A stretch of DNA of 27,363 nt from Candidatus Poribacteria bacterium (lineage in GTDB: Bacteria; Abyssobacteria; SURF-5). The position numbers and the translations under genes were made by a program. Where the stretch lies: positions 1-27,363 of the forward strand of contig JACRIR010000170.1 in the NCBI GenBank assembly GCA_016215705.1, read 5' to 3'. The notes under the pieces are model-generated. The model was not told the DNA's origin and did not search any database. It saw only the letters and a program-made list of their open reading frames with translations. The first letter of the stretch is position 1. The number at the start of each line of letters is the position of its first letter. Below are positions 8,162 to 15,893 of the stretch, piece by piece.

Positions 8162-9208
8162 ATGAGAAAAAGAATCACAGTAGTTCTGACTGTGGCCATT
8201 GCATTTCTGTTGGCTCTCCATTCTCCACGGAGAGCGGAATGCGCGGGGAAACCCAACGTTCTGACAACACACACAGTGTTGAAATCCATAACCGAAACAA
8301 TTGGGAAAGATCATGTTTCGGTTTCGTGCCTCAGCACCGGGAAAGAGGACCCGCATGCGATTTCGGCAAAACCCAGTTACATGGTGAGCGCAAGGAAAGC
8401 GGACCTGTTCATCAAGATGGGAATGGAGTTGGAAATCGGCTACGAACAACTCATTGTTGACGGAGCCCGGAACTACAAAATCCGGTATGGCCAGCCGGGC
8501 TATCTGGATGTTTCACTAGACGTCTTGCGGCGCGAGGTCCCCACGACGCGGATCGACAGATCGCTCGGAGACGTCCATCCCCTCGGCAATCCGCATTATT
8601 GGATGGACCCTTACAACGCGCGTATCATGGCGCACACGATAGCCAACAAACTCGCCGAGTTGGACCCTCAAAATACGGCCTACTATACAGCTAACAGCGC
8701 GGATTTCGTCAGGCGAGTTGATGAAGCGATGTTCGGAAAGTCACTCGTTGAGCAACTTGGCGGCGACAAGCTGTGGTCGCTTGACCTATCCGGCAAACTG
8801 GATTCTTATCTGATCGAAAAAGGATTGAACGGAAACACCGGTGGCTGGTACGCCCAACTCAAGCCGCTTGGCGGAACAGAGGTAATTACATATCATCGCA
8901 GTTGGGTCTATTTCACGGATCGCTTCAACCTCAAGATCGCCTCTGAACTCGAGCCGAAACCGGGGATACCCCCGAGTCCCTCGCATTTGCTCGGCGTAGT
9001 CCAAACAGCATCGCAACGGAAGGTGAAAGTAATACTGATGGAGCCTTTTTATGACCCAAGGGCCGCCGAATTCGTGGCTCTAAAAACGGGCGCAAAGGTA
9101 GTCGAAATCGCCAATGCAGTCAATGGCTGGCCCGGAGTGACCGATTACTTTTCGTTGATCGATAATGCAGTTGGAAAGATAAGGCAGGCAATACTCGGGG
9201 CCGCGTAG
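8162..9208 (+). CDS. Metal (probably zinc) ABC transporter substrate-binding protein, ZnuA-like
   Basis: Periplasmic cluster-A1 binding protein of 348 residues. A signal peptide (hydrophobic residues 5-19) is probably cut near ECA-G. Candidate metal ligands are H65 (in DPHAISAKPS), H139 and/or H145 (in VHPLGNPHYWMDP) and H245 (in ITYHRSW), matching the usual three-His pattern of ZnuA/TroA proteins. The His/Asp-rich mobile loop typical of E. coli ZnuA is absent. The region about residues 190-240, with repeated Gly and Leu and GGWYAQLKPLGG, marks a subfamily separate from classical ZnuA. The Shine-Dalgarno GAGGTG is well placed. The next gene is the cognate permease. Zinc is the likely substrate, but manganese or another divalent metal is not excluded. 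Confidence 0.88.
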   Translation: MRKRITVVLTVAIAFLLALHSPRRAECAGKPNVLTTHTVLKSITETIGKDHVSVSCLSTGKEDPHAISAKPSYMVSARKADLFIKMGMELEIGYEQLIVDGARNYKIRYGQPGYLDVSLDVLRREVPTTRIDRSLGDVHPLGNPHYWMDPYNARIMAHTIANKLAELDPQNTAYYTANSADFVRRVDEAMFGKSLVEQLGGDKLWSLDLSGKLDSYLIEKGLNGNTGGWYAQLKPLGGTEVITYHRSWVYFTDRFNLKIASELEPKPGIPPSPSHLLGVVQTASQRKVKVILMEPFYDPRAAEFVALKTGAKVVEIANAVNGWPGVTDYFSLIDNAVGKIRQAILGAA

Positions 9209-9216
9209 ACATACAG

Positions 9217-9261
9217 AAATCCCCCTTCACCCCCCTTTGACAAAGGGGGAAGGGGGGATTT
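9217..9261. repeat. C-run/G-run hairpin repeat between metal-binding protein and permease genes
   Basis: AAATCCCCC...CCCCTTTG and CAAAGGGGG...GGGGATTT pair almost completely across a 1-nt loop. Similar C-rich text (without the full hairpin) is at 18978-19053. No T-run follows, so termination is unlikely. It may set the ratio of binding protein to permease or may simply be a dispersed repeat. Confidence 0.75.
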
Positions 9262-9329
9262 ATCAGGCTTTGACATTCTGCACAATACATGTCGCATAAA
9301 TTCCGGCCTCAACGGAAGAGGAACAACAC

Positions 9330-10205
9330 ATGACTGATATGCTCGTATTCATGGCGGCGCCATTTGTCGCATGTCTGATACTGACCGGCATCCACTGCTA
9401 TCTCGGCCTTCACATTGTTACTCGCGGAGTGATTTTCGTTGACCTGGCGCTCGCCCAAGTCGCCGCGCTCGGAGCAACAATTGCGGTCTTGTTCGGCTAC
9501 GTGTTGAACAGCCCGGAGGCCTATTGTCTCTCGCTCGCGTTCACATTCGTCGGAGCCGCTATTTTCGCGATCGGCAGATTCCGCGACGAAAGAATCCCGC
9601 AGGAAGCCATAATAGGAATCGTCTACGCCGTTTGTTCTGCGACCGCGATTCTGGTGCTCGACCGCGCTCCGCACGGCCACGAGGCAATCAGCGCCATGCT
9701 CGTTGGGAGCATTCTTTACGTGACATGGCCGGGCATACTGAAGACGTTCCTCGTATATTCGGTGGTCGGCCTGATTCACTACTACTTCAGGAGCAAATTC
9801 TTGTTGATCTCGTTCGACGTAAAAGAAGCATGGAATCGTGGCCTTTCGGTGCGTTGGTGGGACTTCGTCTTCTATGTCACTTTCGGATTCGTCGTCACGA
9901 GTTCGGTTCAGATTGCGGGAGTGCTGCTTGTATTCAGCTACCTGGTTGTTCCGGCCGCATGTGCGATCCTTTTCGCCCGCAAGACCTCCTCGAGGCTTTT
10001 TCTGGGATGGGGAATCGCCTTCCTGGCAAGCGTAGCGGGCATATTCATGTCCACAAAATGGGACTTCCCTACGGGCGCGTCCATCGTTTCAGCATTCGGC
10101 CTCGCCCTCATTATCTGCGCGCTCATCGCCCGCGCGACGAGAAAGAAGAGAGAGAACACAAATGAGGCCGAACCTGAATCCGCCCATTGCGCACAACATC
10201 GCTGA
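9330..10205 (+). CDS. Metal ABC transporter permease (ABC-3/ZnuB family)
   Basis: Polytopic inner-membrane permease of 291 residues with about eight hydrophobic segments. The signature near residues 30-55 (HIVTRGVIFVDLALAQVAA) replaces the ZnuB-type FGDxLAHxxLLG text, marking a divergent ABC-3 branch. The segment APHGHEAISAMLVGSILYV and the later LLVFSYLVVPAACAILF are typical of the family. A hydrophilic tail (RKKRENTNEAEPESAHCAQHR) ends in Cys/His residues that could bind metal. AGAGGA lies 7 bases before the ATG. It follows the binding protein by 121 bp, with a hairpin in between. No ATPase gene follows: the next gene is convergent, so the energy-coupling subunit must come from elsewhere. 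Confidence 0.88.
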   Translation: MTDMLVFMAAPFVACLILTGIHCYLGLHIVTRGVIFVDLALAQVAALGATIAVLFGYVLNSPEAYCLSLAFTFVGAAIFAIGRFRDERIPQEAIIGIVYAVCSATAILVLDRAPHGHEAISAMLVGSILYVTWPGILKTFLVYSVVGLIHYYFRSKFLLISFDVKEAWNRGLSVRWWDFVFYVTFGFVVTSSVQIAGVLLVFSYLVVPAACAILFARKTSSRLFLGWGIAFLASVAGIFMSTKWDFPTGASIVSAFGLALIICALIARATRKKRENTNEAEPESAHCAQHR

Positions 10206-10313
10206 CAACACTAGCCGGAGAGAGAAAACCATGAGAGAGGGAGCAGAAGATTCACGCTTATGAACGTGATGGCGCACGGCATTTGCGCAAACCTGTTACT
10301 CATTCCTTACTGC

Positions 10314-11264
10314 TCATACTTGAGAAGCTGCTAAGCCCGTTCTTTTCTCATACCATACCAGCGCTGTCTTCAGTTTGAACCCGGCCCTCTTGTACAGCGA
10401 GCAGGCCGCCTCGTTTTGACAATCCACGGTCAGTTCAACGGTTTGAAGGCCTCTGCCCGCCAAATATTTCAAGCCGGACCACAAGACAGACCTTCCCAAG
10501 CCCCGGCCGCGAAACTCCGGCACAATGCCCATCATGTGGATTCGGCCAACTACTTCGCCGGTCTTGCCGTCCGGCCGGTGTACTTTCGCGGTCCAGCAGT
10601 AACCGGCGGCATCTTCTCCGTAATACGTCAATATGACGCCATTATGGCCGTAGCCACATGTATTCAACTGTTGGAAAATCTCAGATGTCGTATTTGGACA
10701 AAACCCCCAGGATTCACCGAAGGCGCGGTTCTGAAGCAGGGTGAATTCCGTCTCAGCGCCCGGTTCGAGTGGTCGATGGGACAGACCTATATACTTTGAT
10801 TCAACAACCAGGGCAGGCCAAAGTTCCAGCCTCATCTCTGCATACCGGCGGACCGGCCTGAATTCTAAATCGGCGAACAAATTACGGGCGGCCCGGTCGT
10901 TTTCTCTCAGGTCCGCATGCACTATTGCCGCTTTGAGATCGCTGGCCCTCTTGATTGCCGAACGGAGTAAGCCGGCCGTAACTCTCCGGCCAAGAAAACC
11001 GGGCCTGACCAACAGCCTCAACACTGCGCGGCCAATGGCCAACTCCGGGATCACCCGACATGCGCCGACAATTCTCCCTTGTTCCTCAGCCAAGAATAGA
11101 TTCTCTCCGGAAAAATCGGTGGGTTTCAGCGACTCGCCTGTAAGCCAACCGAGCAGGAACGTATCAACTGACCCGCAGATGGATTCGGCCTCTGCATGCA
11201 ATCGGACATATTGACCCAAGTCAGCCGAACAATAATTTCTTATTACGCAGGAATCGCTATCCAT
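10314..11264 (-). CDS. Tandem-GNAT N-acetyltransferase (MshD-like architecture)
   Basis: A 316-residue protein with two GNAT folds. The N-terminal domain (about 1-150) keeps a degenerate acetyl-CoA loop (LLVRPGFLGRRVTAGLL). The C-terminal domain (about 160-305) has an intact motif A (GIVPEFRGRGLGRSVL) and a typical motif B (NEAACSLYKRAGFK). This two-domain layout, with one active and one degenerate domain, is that of mycothiol synthase MshD and related enzymes, but the substrate cannot be assigned. It is the last gene of the minus-strand run, 23 bp after the TIGR03084-type gene. The start lacks a clear Shine-Dalgarno site, so a later start is possible. Confidence 0.8.
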   Translation of the reverse strand: MDSDSCVIRNYCSADLGQYVRLHAEAESICGSVDTFLLGWLTGESLKPTDFSGENLFLAEEQGRIVGACRVIPELAIGRAVLRLLVRPGFLGRRVTAGLLRSAIKRASDLKAAIVHADLRENDRAARNLFADLEFRPVRRYAEMRLELWPALVVESKYIGLSHRPLEPGAETEFTLLQNRAFGESWGFCPNTTSEIFQQLNTCGYGHNGVILTYYGEDAAGYCWTAKVHRPDGKTGEVVGRIHMMGIVPEFRGRGLGRSVLWSGLKYLAGRGLQTVELTVDCQNEAACSLYKRAGFKLKTALVWYEKRTGLAASQV

Positions 11265-11287
11265 CGGTCACGCCATAGACGAAAAGG

Positions 11288-12085
11288 TCAGTCTTTCCCT
11301 TGCACAACCCGCTCACCGGGTTTGGGGCCGTTTGTCGCAGGACCGGCAAAGCATTGGGCCTTAAGCATCCAGTCGCGCGCCGTTTCTCCGACGACTTCGA
11401 GCCGGGTGTCATCCACATGCCGCCTTTGCGCCACCACCAGGCAGAAACCTTCTGCCGGGCCGCTTATCTTGTCTGACGCATCTTCCGGTCCCCATGTCCA
11501 AAGGTTTCCGGACGGAGCAGTGAGTTCCACGCGTACTCGTGTTTTGGGGACCTCCAAGCCACGGTTTGTGTAACTCCAGCCGAATGTGGTTACACCGAGG
11601 TGGGCGATGTGGCGCAGGCGATCGGTGTTTATGCGCTTTAGACGGAGGGCGTCAAACACATCCTGGCCGTGAGCCCATGTCTCCATCAACCGCGCCGTGG
11701 CGTGAGACAGGGCGCTCATGGGCGGTCCATACCACGGCAGCCGATCTTTCGGACCGATGGCCGCATATGCCTCTACCAACCTTTTCCGTTCTCTTCTCCA
11801 CCAGCCCATCAGTTCCGGAATAGGCATATCCTTGCCGACACCTTCGAGCTTTTTCATGAATGCATCGATGTCGCTCACAACTTCTTCAATGTGTTTACCA
11901 AACATATCCGGCGCAGTCGCCGAAAGCGCAGCCCGATCGTCAAAGTACGCCAGATGGCGGATTTGGTCTTTGATGTTCCATGGGCGTGAAGGGGTCATGG
12001 TCATCCATCTCTCTTCTTCCAGATTCGCCACGACGGCGTCCAAAGCCTCATGTTCAGCTCTTAGATCCTCGCAGATCTGCTCCAT
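11288..12085 (-). CDS. TIGR03084-type DinB/MDMPI-like metal-binding protein
   Basis: A 265-residue protein of the DinB / mycothiol-dependent maleylpyruvate isomerase N-terminal fold, a four-helix bundle binding a metal through three histidines. Likely ligands are H44 (QIRHLAYFDD), H128 (LSHATARLMETW) and H139 (AHGQDVFDAL). The text DLRAEHEALDAVVANL at the start and WSYTNRGLEVP near residue 175 match what I recall of the TIGR03084 family, which often sits in acyl-CoA catabolic clusters. No biochemical role is established for it. GGGAGG precedes the ATG, and the leader contains the repeated GGTTCA module also found before other genes here. It may carry out a thiol- or metal-dependent step on a pathway intermediate. 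That is inference. Confidence 0.82.
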   Translation of the reverse strand: MEQICEDLRAEHEALDAVVANLEEERWMTMTPSRPWNIKDQIRHLAYFDDRAALSATAPDMFGKHIEEVVSDIDAFMKKLEGVGKDMPIPELMGWWRRERKRLVEAYAAIGPKDRLPWYGPPMSALSHATARLMETWAHGQDVFDALRLKRINTDRLRHIAHLGVTTFGWSYTNRGLEVPKTRVRVELTAPSGNLWTWGPEDASDKISGPAEGFCLVVAQRRHVDDTRLEVVGETARDWMLKAQCFAGPATNGPKPGERVVQGKD

Positions 12086-12123
12086 TTTTCACCTCCCAAG
12101 AAACTCGGTTCACGGTCTATGGT

Positions 12124-13107
12124 TCATGGCTTAATAGTGATCCGGCATCTCGACAGGCGGACTTCCCTGCCGCCTAACCGGTATTTATAGGGCTCGGCGC
12201 CTTTCAGGAAATCGTACTTTTTCCGGCCGATCTCGATGCTATGCTTTATGCTGAGAATCTTGCAGAGCAACCCGGCGCTCAACGAAGCGTATCGAGGATC
12301 ATATCCGCTATTGTAGAGGTACATGGTTTTCTGGTAGTCGAAACATACAGCCGCCGCCGCGATTAAATCGAATAGTCTAAGAACAAAGAGTCGAAGAACT
12401 CCTTCTTCGGACATCGCCCGTATCATCGACCGGAAAAAAGACTCCATTCGAGGGTCCATGAAAGCCGCTTTATCCGACCGGCTTTCGCGAAACATTTTCA
12501 GGAAAGCATCCAGGTATTCCGCTATTTCCTCGGGGTTTTCCAAAACAAGTAAACTTACATCCGTTTTCTCGTGCAGTCTTCTCAGTTTGCGTCTGATTTC
12601 ATGTCGCTGTTTTCCGTTCAATGAATTCAGGTATTCATTCCAGTCGCCGGGCAAATCCATTTCCAGCGACACCCCATCCGGCTCAAAGGAGCATACTCCA
12701 TCTCGCTCTTGCGCCGTTTCCACCAGGTGTGAAAATACCGTTGATTCCGGTCGCAGACATCTTAGGTCAAGTTCTGTTATACACCGTTTTTGAAGATTAT
12801 CGAGAAGCACGTTGTAGAATTCTTTTTCATATCCGGGCGCTACGGTGAAATCCATGTAGTCACAAACATCGGCACAGCCTACGAAAGAGGCCGTCATACC
12901 ATTGATGGATAGCGGGGCGACACCGATCAAGTCCTTGTCCATCTTGATCAGACATACACAGAGTTCATCATCCGGTTTGAACGCCTGCCTCCATGTCTGC
13001 ATCCAACGCGGCAACATAAAAACGTGCCGCCCCTCCCGGATGCCTTCAAAATGGTCTAAATAAGAGTCGATGGTGTCAAAACTTTCAACAGTGGCCGTGA
13101 TTCCCAT
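12124..13107 (-). CDS. BioF2/FemAB-like GNAT acyltransferase
   Basis: A 327-residue protein of the BioF2-like acetyltransferase group (also labelled CelD/BcsL or FemAB-like). The N-terminal half has PRWMQTWRQAFKPDDELCV and a domain of mixed strands. The C-terminal half has the family core: LNGKQRHEIRRKLRRL, then a GNAT-like region with AAAVCFDYQKTMYLYNSGYDP and YDFLKGAEPYKYRLGG near the end, which is highly typical. Its substrate is unknown; relatives transfer aminoacyl or acyl groups in cell-envelope or exopolysaccharide contexts. I chose ATG at 13107 because GGGGGA lies 9 bases upstream; a TTG three codons earlier would be too close to that site. It lies between biotin carboxylase and the TIGR03084-type gene. 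Confidence 0.82.
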   Translation of the reverse strand: MGITATVESFDTIDSYLDHFEGIREGRHVFMLPRWMQTWRQAFKPDDELCVCLIKMDKDLIGVAPLSINGMTASFVGCADVCDYMDFTVAPGYEKEFYNVLLDNLQKRCITELDLRCLRPESTVFSHLVETAQERDGVCSFEPDGVSLEMDLPGDWNEYLNSLNGKQRHEIRRKLRRLHEKTDVSLLVLENPEEIAEYLDAFLKMFRESRSDKAAFMDPRMESFFRSMIRAMSEEGVLRLFVLRLFDLIAAAAVCFDYQKTMYLYNSGYDPRYASLSAGLLCKILSIKHSIEIGRKKYDFLKGAEPYKYRLGGREVRLSRCRITIKP

Positions 13108-13191
13108 CCCATTCAATCCCCCAGGAGGGCATCGGCGGCTTTCCCTGAATGATAATCCGCGTCTCCGATGACATATTCGTGCCTCCCGGAC

Positions 13192-14556
13192 TTACTCTTC
13201 ATCGTCATCATCGTCATCCGGAACGAATTTCTTGATATACCCGGTATGAATATCTCCTCGCTGGAATGCGGGATCATCGAGAATCTTCAGATGCAAGGGA
13301 ATTGTCGTTTTTACCGGCCGGATTACAAACTCGTCGAGAGCTTTCCTTAGAACGCGAATAGCTCCGTCTCTTGTGAGATCGTACCCGATGAGTTTGGCCA
13401 CGAGGGAATCATAATATATTGGGAGATCGTATCCCTGGTAGAGGTGCGTATCCAGTCTGATGCCGGAGCCGCCAGGAGGACTGTACTCCTTAACAATCCC
13501 GGGAGAAGGCAGAAAGTTAAGGTCCGGATTCTCAGCGTTGATCCGGCACTCGATGGCCCAACCTTTCAGACGAATGTCGTCGAAACTGTATTCCAGTCTT
13601 CCGCCATCGGCCAGCCGAATCTGTTCCTTGACCAGGTCCACGCCGGTGACCATCTCCGTGACCGGGTGCTCCACCTGGATGCGAGCATTGATCTCCATGA
13701 AGTAGAAGTTGCCTTCCCGATCAAGCAAGAATTCAACCGTGCCTGCATTCAAATAGTTCACGGCCTTTGCCGCTCTAATGGCGGCCTGGCCCATTGCCTT
13801 CCTCAGTTCCGGCCTCATGGCCGGAGAGGGCGCCTCTTCGATCAATTTTTGATAACGTCGCTGAATCGAGCATTCCCGTTCACCCAGATGGATGACGTTA
13901 CCGAATTTGTCGGCCAGAACCTGAAACTCAATGTGCCTCGGGTTCACCAGGCATTTCTCAATATACAGCGAGTCGTCGCCGAAAGCCGCCTTCACTTCCG
14001 CTTTGGCCACGGCGAACTCTTCCCTTAGAGTATCTTCATCCGGGCAGATGCGAATGCCGCGCCCGCCGCCGCCGGCCGAGGCTTTGACCATCACCGGATA
14101 GCCTATTTCAGAAGAGAATGCAACCGCTTCATTAATCGATCCCACCCCGCCGGGACTTGATGGAACAATGGGAACCCCGGTCCGGTTAACAACCTCCTTG
14201 GCCATGATCTTATCGCCGGCCAGATACAGGCTTTCCGGCGTCGGACCGATGAAGACGAGGCCGGCGTCCTTGCAGGCGCGGGCAAAGTCTCCGTTTTCGG
14301 CAAGATAGCCGTAGCCGGGATGAATCGCTTCCGCACCCGTTTTCCTTGCTGCTTTGATAACGGCCTCTATGTCCAGATAACTACGCGCGCTTATGGCGGG
14401 TCCGATGCAGACGCTCTCGTCGGCACGGCTAACGTGCAAGCTGTCCGTATCAGCCTCGGAATACACGGCCACACTGCGCAACCCCAGGTCTCTTACCGCA
14501 CGTATGACTCTGACGGCGATCTCGCCTCTATTGGCTATCAATATCTTGGATAACAT
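13192..14556 (-). CDS. accC: Biotin carboxylase subunit of an acyl-CoA carboxylase
   Basis: Carboxylates biotin on the carrier protein with ATP and bicarbonate. The 454-residue length equals free-standing AccC. It contains the N-terminal KILIANRGEIAVRVIRA, the ATP-grasp glycine loop KASAGGGGRG (about 159-168) and EINARIQVEHPVTE. E288, N290 and R292 fall at the same numbers as the catalytic residues of E. coli AccC. No biotin-carrier domain is fused, which fits the separate BCCP gene 126 bp upstream. The protein ends in an acidic tail (six Asp and two Glu), an unusual extension. AGGA lies just before the ATG. Its neighbours are two CT subunits, so it probably serves the catabolic carboxylase here. 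A shared role in fatty-acid synthesis cannot be excluded. Confidence 0.96.
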   Translation of the reverse strand: MLSKILIANRGEIAVRVIRAVRDLGLRSVAVYSEADTDSLHVSRADESVCIGPAISARSYLDIEAVIKAARKTGAEAIHPGYGYLAENGDFARACKDAGLVFIGPTPESLYLAGDKIMAKEVVNRTGVPIVPSSPGGVGSINEAVAFSSEIGYPVMVKASAGGGGRGIRICPDEDTLREEFAVAKAEVKAAFGDDSLYIEKCLVNPRHIEFQVLADKFGNVIHLGERECSIQRRYQKLIEEAPSPAMRPELRKAMGQAAIRAAKAVNYLNAGTVEFLLDREGNFYFMEINARIQVEHPVTEMVTGVDLVKEQIRLADGGRLEYSFDDIRLKGWAIECRINAENPDLNFLPSPGIVKEYSPPGGSGIRLDTHLYQGYDLPIYYDSLVAKLIGYDLTRDGAIRVLRKALDEFVIRPVKTTIPLHLKILDDPAFQRGDIHTGYIKKFVPDDDDDDEE

Positions 14557-14682
14557 TGCTTCCTATCCATACAAGGTGTTTGATTTCCAATGAGAAAGAA
14601 TACGACTCTCGTATTCCATTGGAGCGTCATGCTCAATCATGTTATCAGCGGAATTCCGTGGGAGAATGCGACCAGCAATCCT

Positions 14683-14931
14683 TCATAGGGTCTCAATAAC
14701 GAGTATTAGATCCCCGTCCGCCAACGGCGATTCATTCTCTGCGACGATCTCGGCGATCTTGCCGTCCGCCGGCGCTTTGATCTTCTGATAGACCTTCATT
14801 GTTTCAAGTAGGGCAAGAACCTGCTTCTTCTTGACTACATTGCCCACTTCAACGTATGCCGGCTGATCGGGCGCCGGCCTTCTATAAAACACTCCGGACA
14901 TTGGCGCTCTCACTTCGATTCTCTTGCTCAA
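14683..14931 (-). CDS. Free-standing biotin carboxyl carrier protein
   Basis: An 82-residue biotinyl/lipoyl domain protein that carries carboxybiotin between the biotin carboxylase and the carboxyltransferase. The biotinylation motif is ETMKVYQ, with K46 as the predicted modified lysine. Most BCCPs have AMKM or AMKV, so Thr before Met is a variant. The opening APMSGVFYRRPAP resembles the thumb-containing AccB type. The best start is TTG at 14931: AGGAGG lies 9 bases upstream and no in-frame ATG precedes the domain. An out-of-frame ATG lies at 14936-14938. The leader carries the AACCGAG repeat module. No biotin ligase gene is in the window. Confidence 0.93.
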   Translation of the reverse strand: MSKRIEVRAPMSGVFYRRPAPDQPAYVEVGNVVKKKQVLALLETMKVYQKIKAPADGKIAEIVAENESPLADGDLILVIETL

Positions 14932-15027
14932 AACTCATTTCCTCCTGAGAAACTCGGTTCAGGGTTTAGGATTCGTGGTCTGCCCTCGACCTGATCGGGG
15001 GCGGCGCCGCAAGCGTCGTCAGGCGCT

Positions 15028-15813
15028 CTAACGCCCCTTCCATATTGGCTCGCGTTTCTCCATAAACGCTGCGATGCCTTCCATCAAGTCCTCGACCTGG
15101 GTGTTAATGGTCAGTTGTGAATGAAGAAAAACAAGAGCGTCATCCATGGCCATGTCCGCAACCCGGTAGAAGGAGGATTTGCCGAGCCCCATCACGGCCG
15201 GACTGTATGATGACAGCTTCCGGGCCATCTCCGCGACCTTTTCCCGGAATAAGTCCTTGGGCACACAATAGTTGATCATGCCGATGCGCTCCGCCTCGGC
15301 CGCCGGGATACGGTCTCCGGTCATGCACAATTCGATCGCCTTTTTCCGGCCCACGTTGCGGATGAGCACGGCCGTTACCATGTAAGGCCAGAGGCCGCGC
15401 TTAATCTCCGGCACGCCGAACTGAGCATTCTCACTGGCGATGACCACGTCGCTTGACAGGCAGAGCCCCATCCCTCCAGCCAGGCAGTAGCCCTCGATGG
15501 CGGCCAGGATCGGCTTCCTGCATTTGTTCATCTTAACCAGAAGGTCGGCGAAATGCTTCCGGTCATTGTGCATGTCAAGAAAGGATTGTTCCGTTGTGAA
15601 ACTGCCGCCCAGGTCTGCGCCCGAGCAAAAATTGCCCCCCGCGCCGGTCAGAACGATTGCCGATACGCCGGGGTCAGCCCCGGCCTGATCGAAAAATTGG
15701 TTCAGCCCTGCCAGCACGTTGGGATTGAGTGAATTACGCCGCTCAGGCCGATTAAGAGTAATGGTTGACACTTTGTCCTTGACGTCGTAAAGGACCTCCT
15801 GGTTTTCACTCAT
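15028..15813 (-). CDS. Enoyl-CoA hydratase/isomerase family protein (crotonase 1)
   Basis: A 261-residue crotonase-fold protein acting on an acyl-CoA. The oxyanion-hole segments are NFCSGADLGG (about 61-70) and YCLAGGMGLCLSSD (about 109-122). Compared with rat enoyl-CoA hydratase, the first catalytic glutamate (E144, in the CEL motif) is glycine (G116), and the second (E164) is kept as E136 in VPEIKRGLWP. From memory, this pattern with RGL-P downstream resembles the LiuC/AtuE hydratases that act on carboxylated branched enoyl-CoAs, which fits the neighbouring carboxylase. An isomerase or decarboxylase is also possible. The start is ATG at 15813, with AGGAG 8 bases upstream; an upstream in-frame ATG at 15870 adds 19 residues without support. 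Confidence 0.9.
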   Translation of the reverse strand: MSENQEVLYDVKDKVSTITLNRPERRNSLNPNVLAGLNQFFDQAGADPGVSAIVLTGAGGNFCSGADLGGSFTTEQSFLDMHNDRKHFADLLVKMNKCRKPILAAIEGYCLAGGMGLCLSSDVVIASENAQFGVPEIKRGLWPYMVTAVLIRNVGRKKAIELCMTGDRIPAAEAERIGMINYCVPKDLFREKVAEMARKLSSYSPAVMGLGKSSFYRVADMAMDDALVFLHSQLTINTQVEDLMEGIAAFMEKREPIWKGR

Positions 15814-15853
15814 CTTCATCTCTCCTCTTAAGAAAGTAGATTTGCCGGCAATT

Positions 15854-15893
15854 CCCATCCCAAACCCCAAACTGCAAAACCCTCAAACCCCCC
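15854..15893 (-). other. G-run cluster on the transcribed-sense strand of the BKACE/crotonase-1 junction
   Basis: On the minus strand, runs of 6, 3, 4, 3 and 3 guanines lie within 40 bases around the BKACE stop codon, separated by T-rich linkers; one linker is 11 nt. This could fold as a G-quadruplex in the mRNA just ahead of the crotonase-1 start. It may also be a degenerate GGTTT repeat with no function. Confidence 0.35.

Noticed and set aside
9217-9261. Rho-independent terminator between metal-binding protein and permease genes
   Set aside because: The stem is strong but no T-run follows on either strand, and the two genes belong together.
13444-14028. 194-codon plus-strand frame inside biotin carboxylase
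   Set aside because: The opposite frame encodes AccC with catalytic residues in place; this is a codon-bias shadow.
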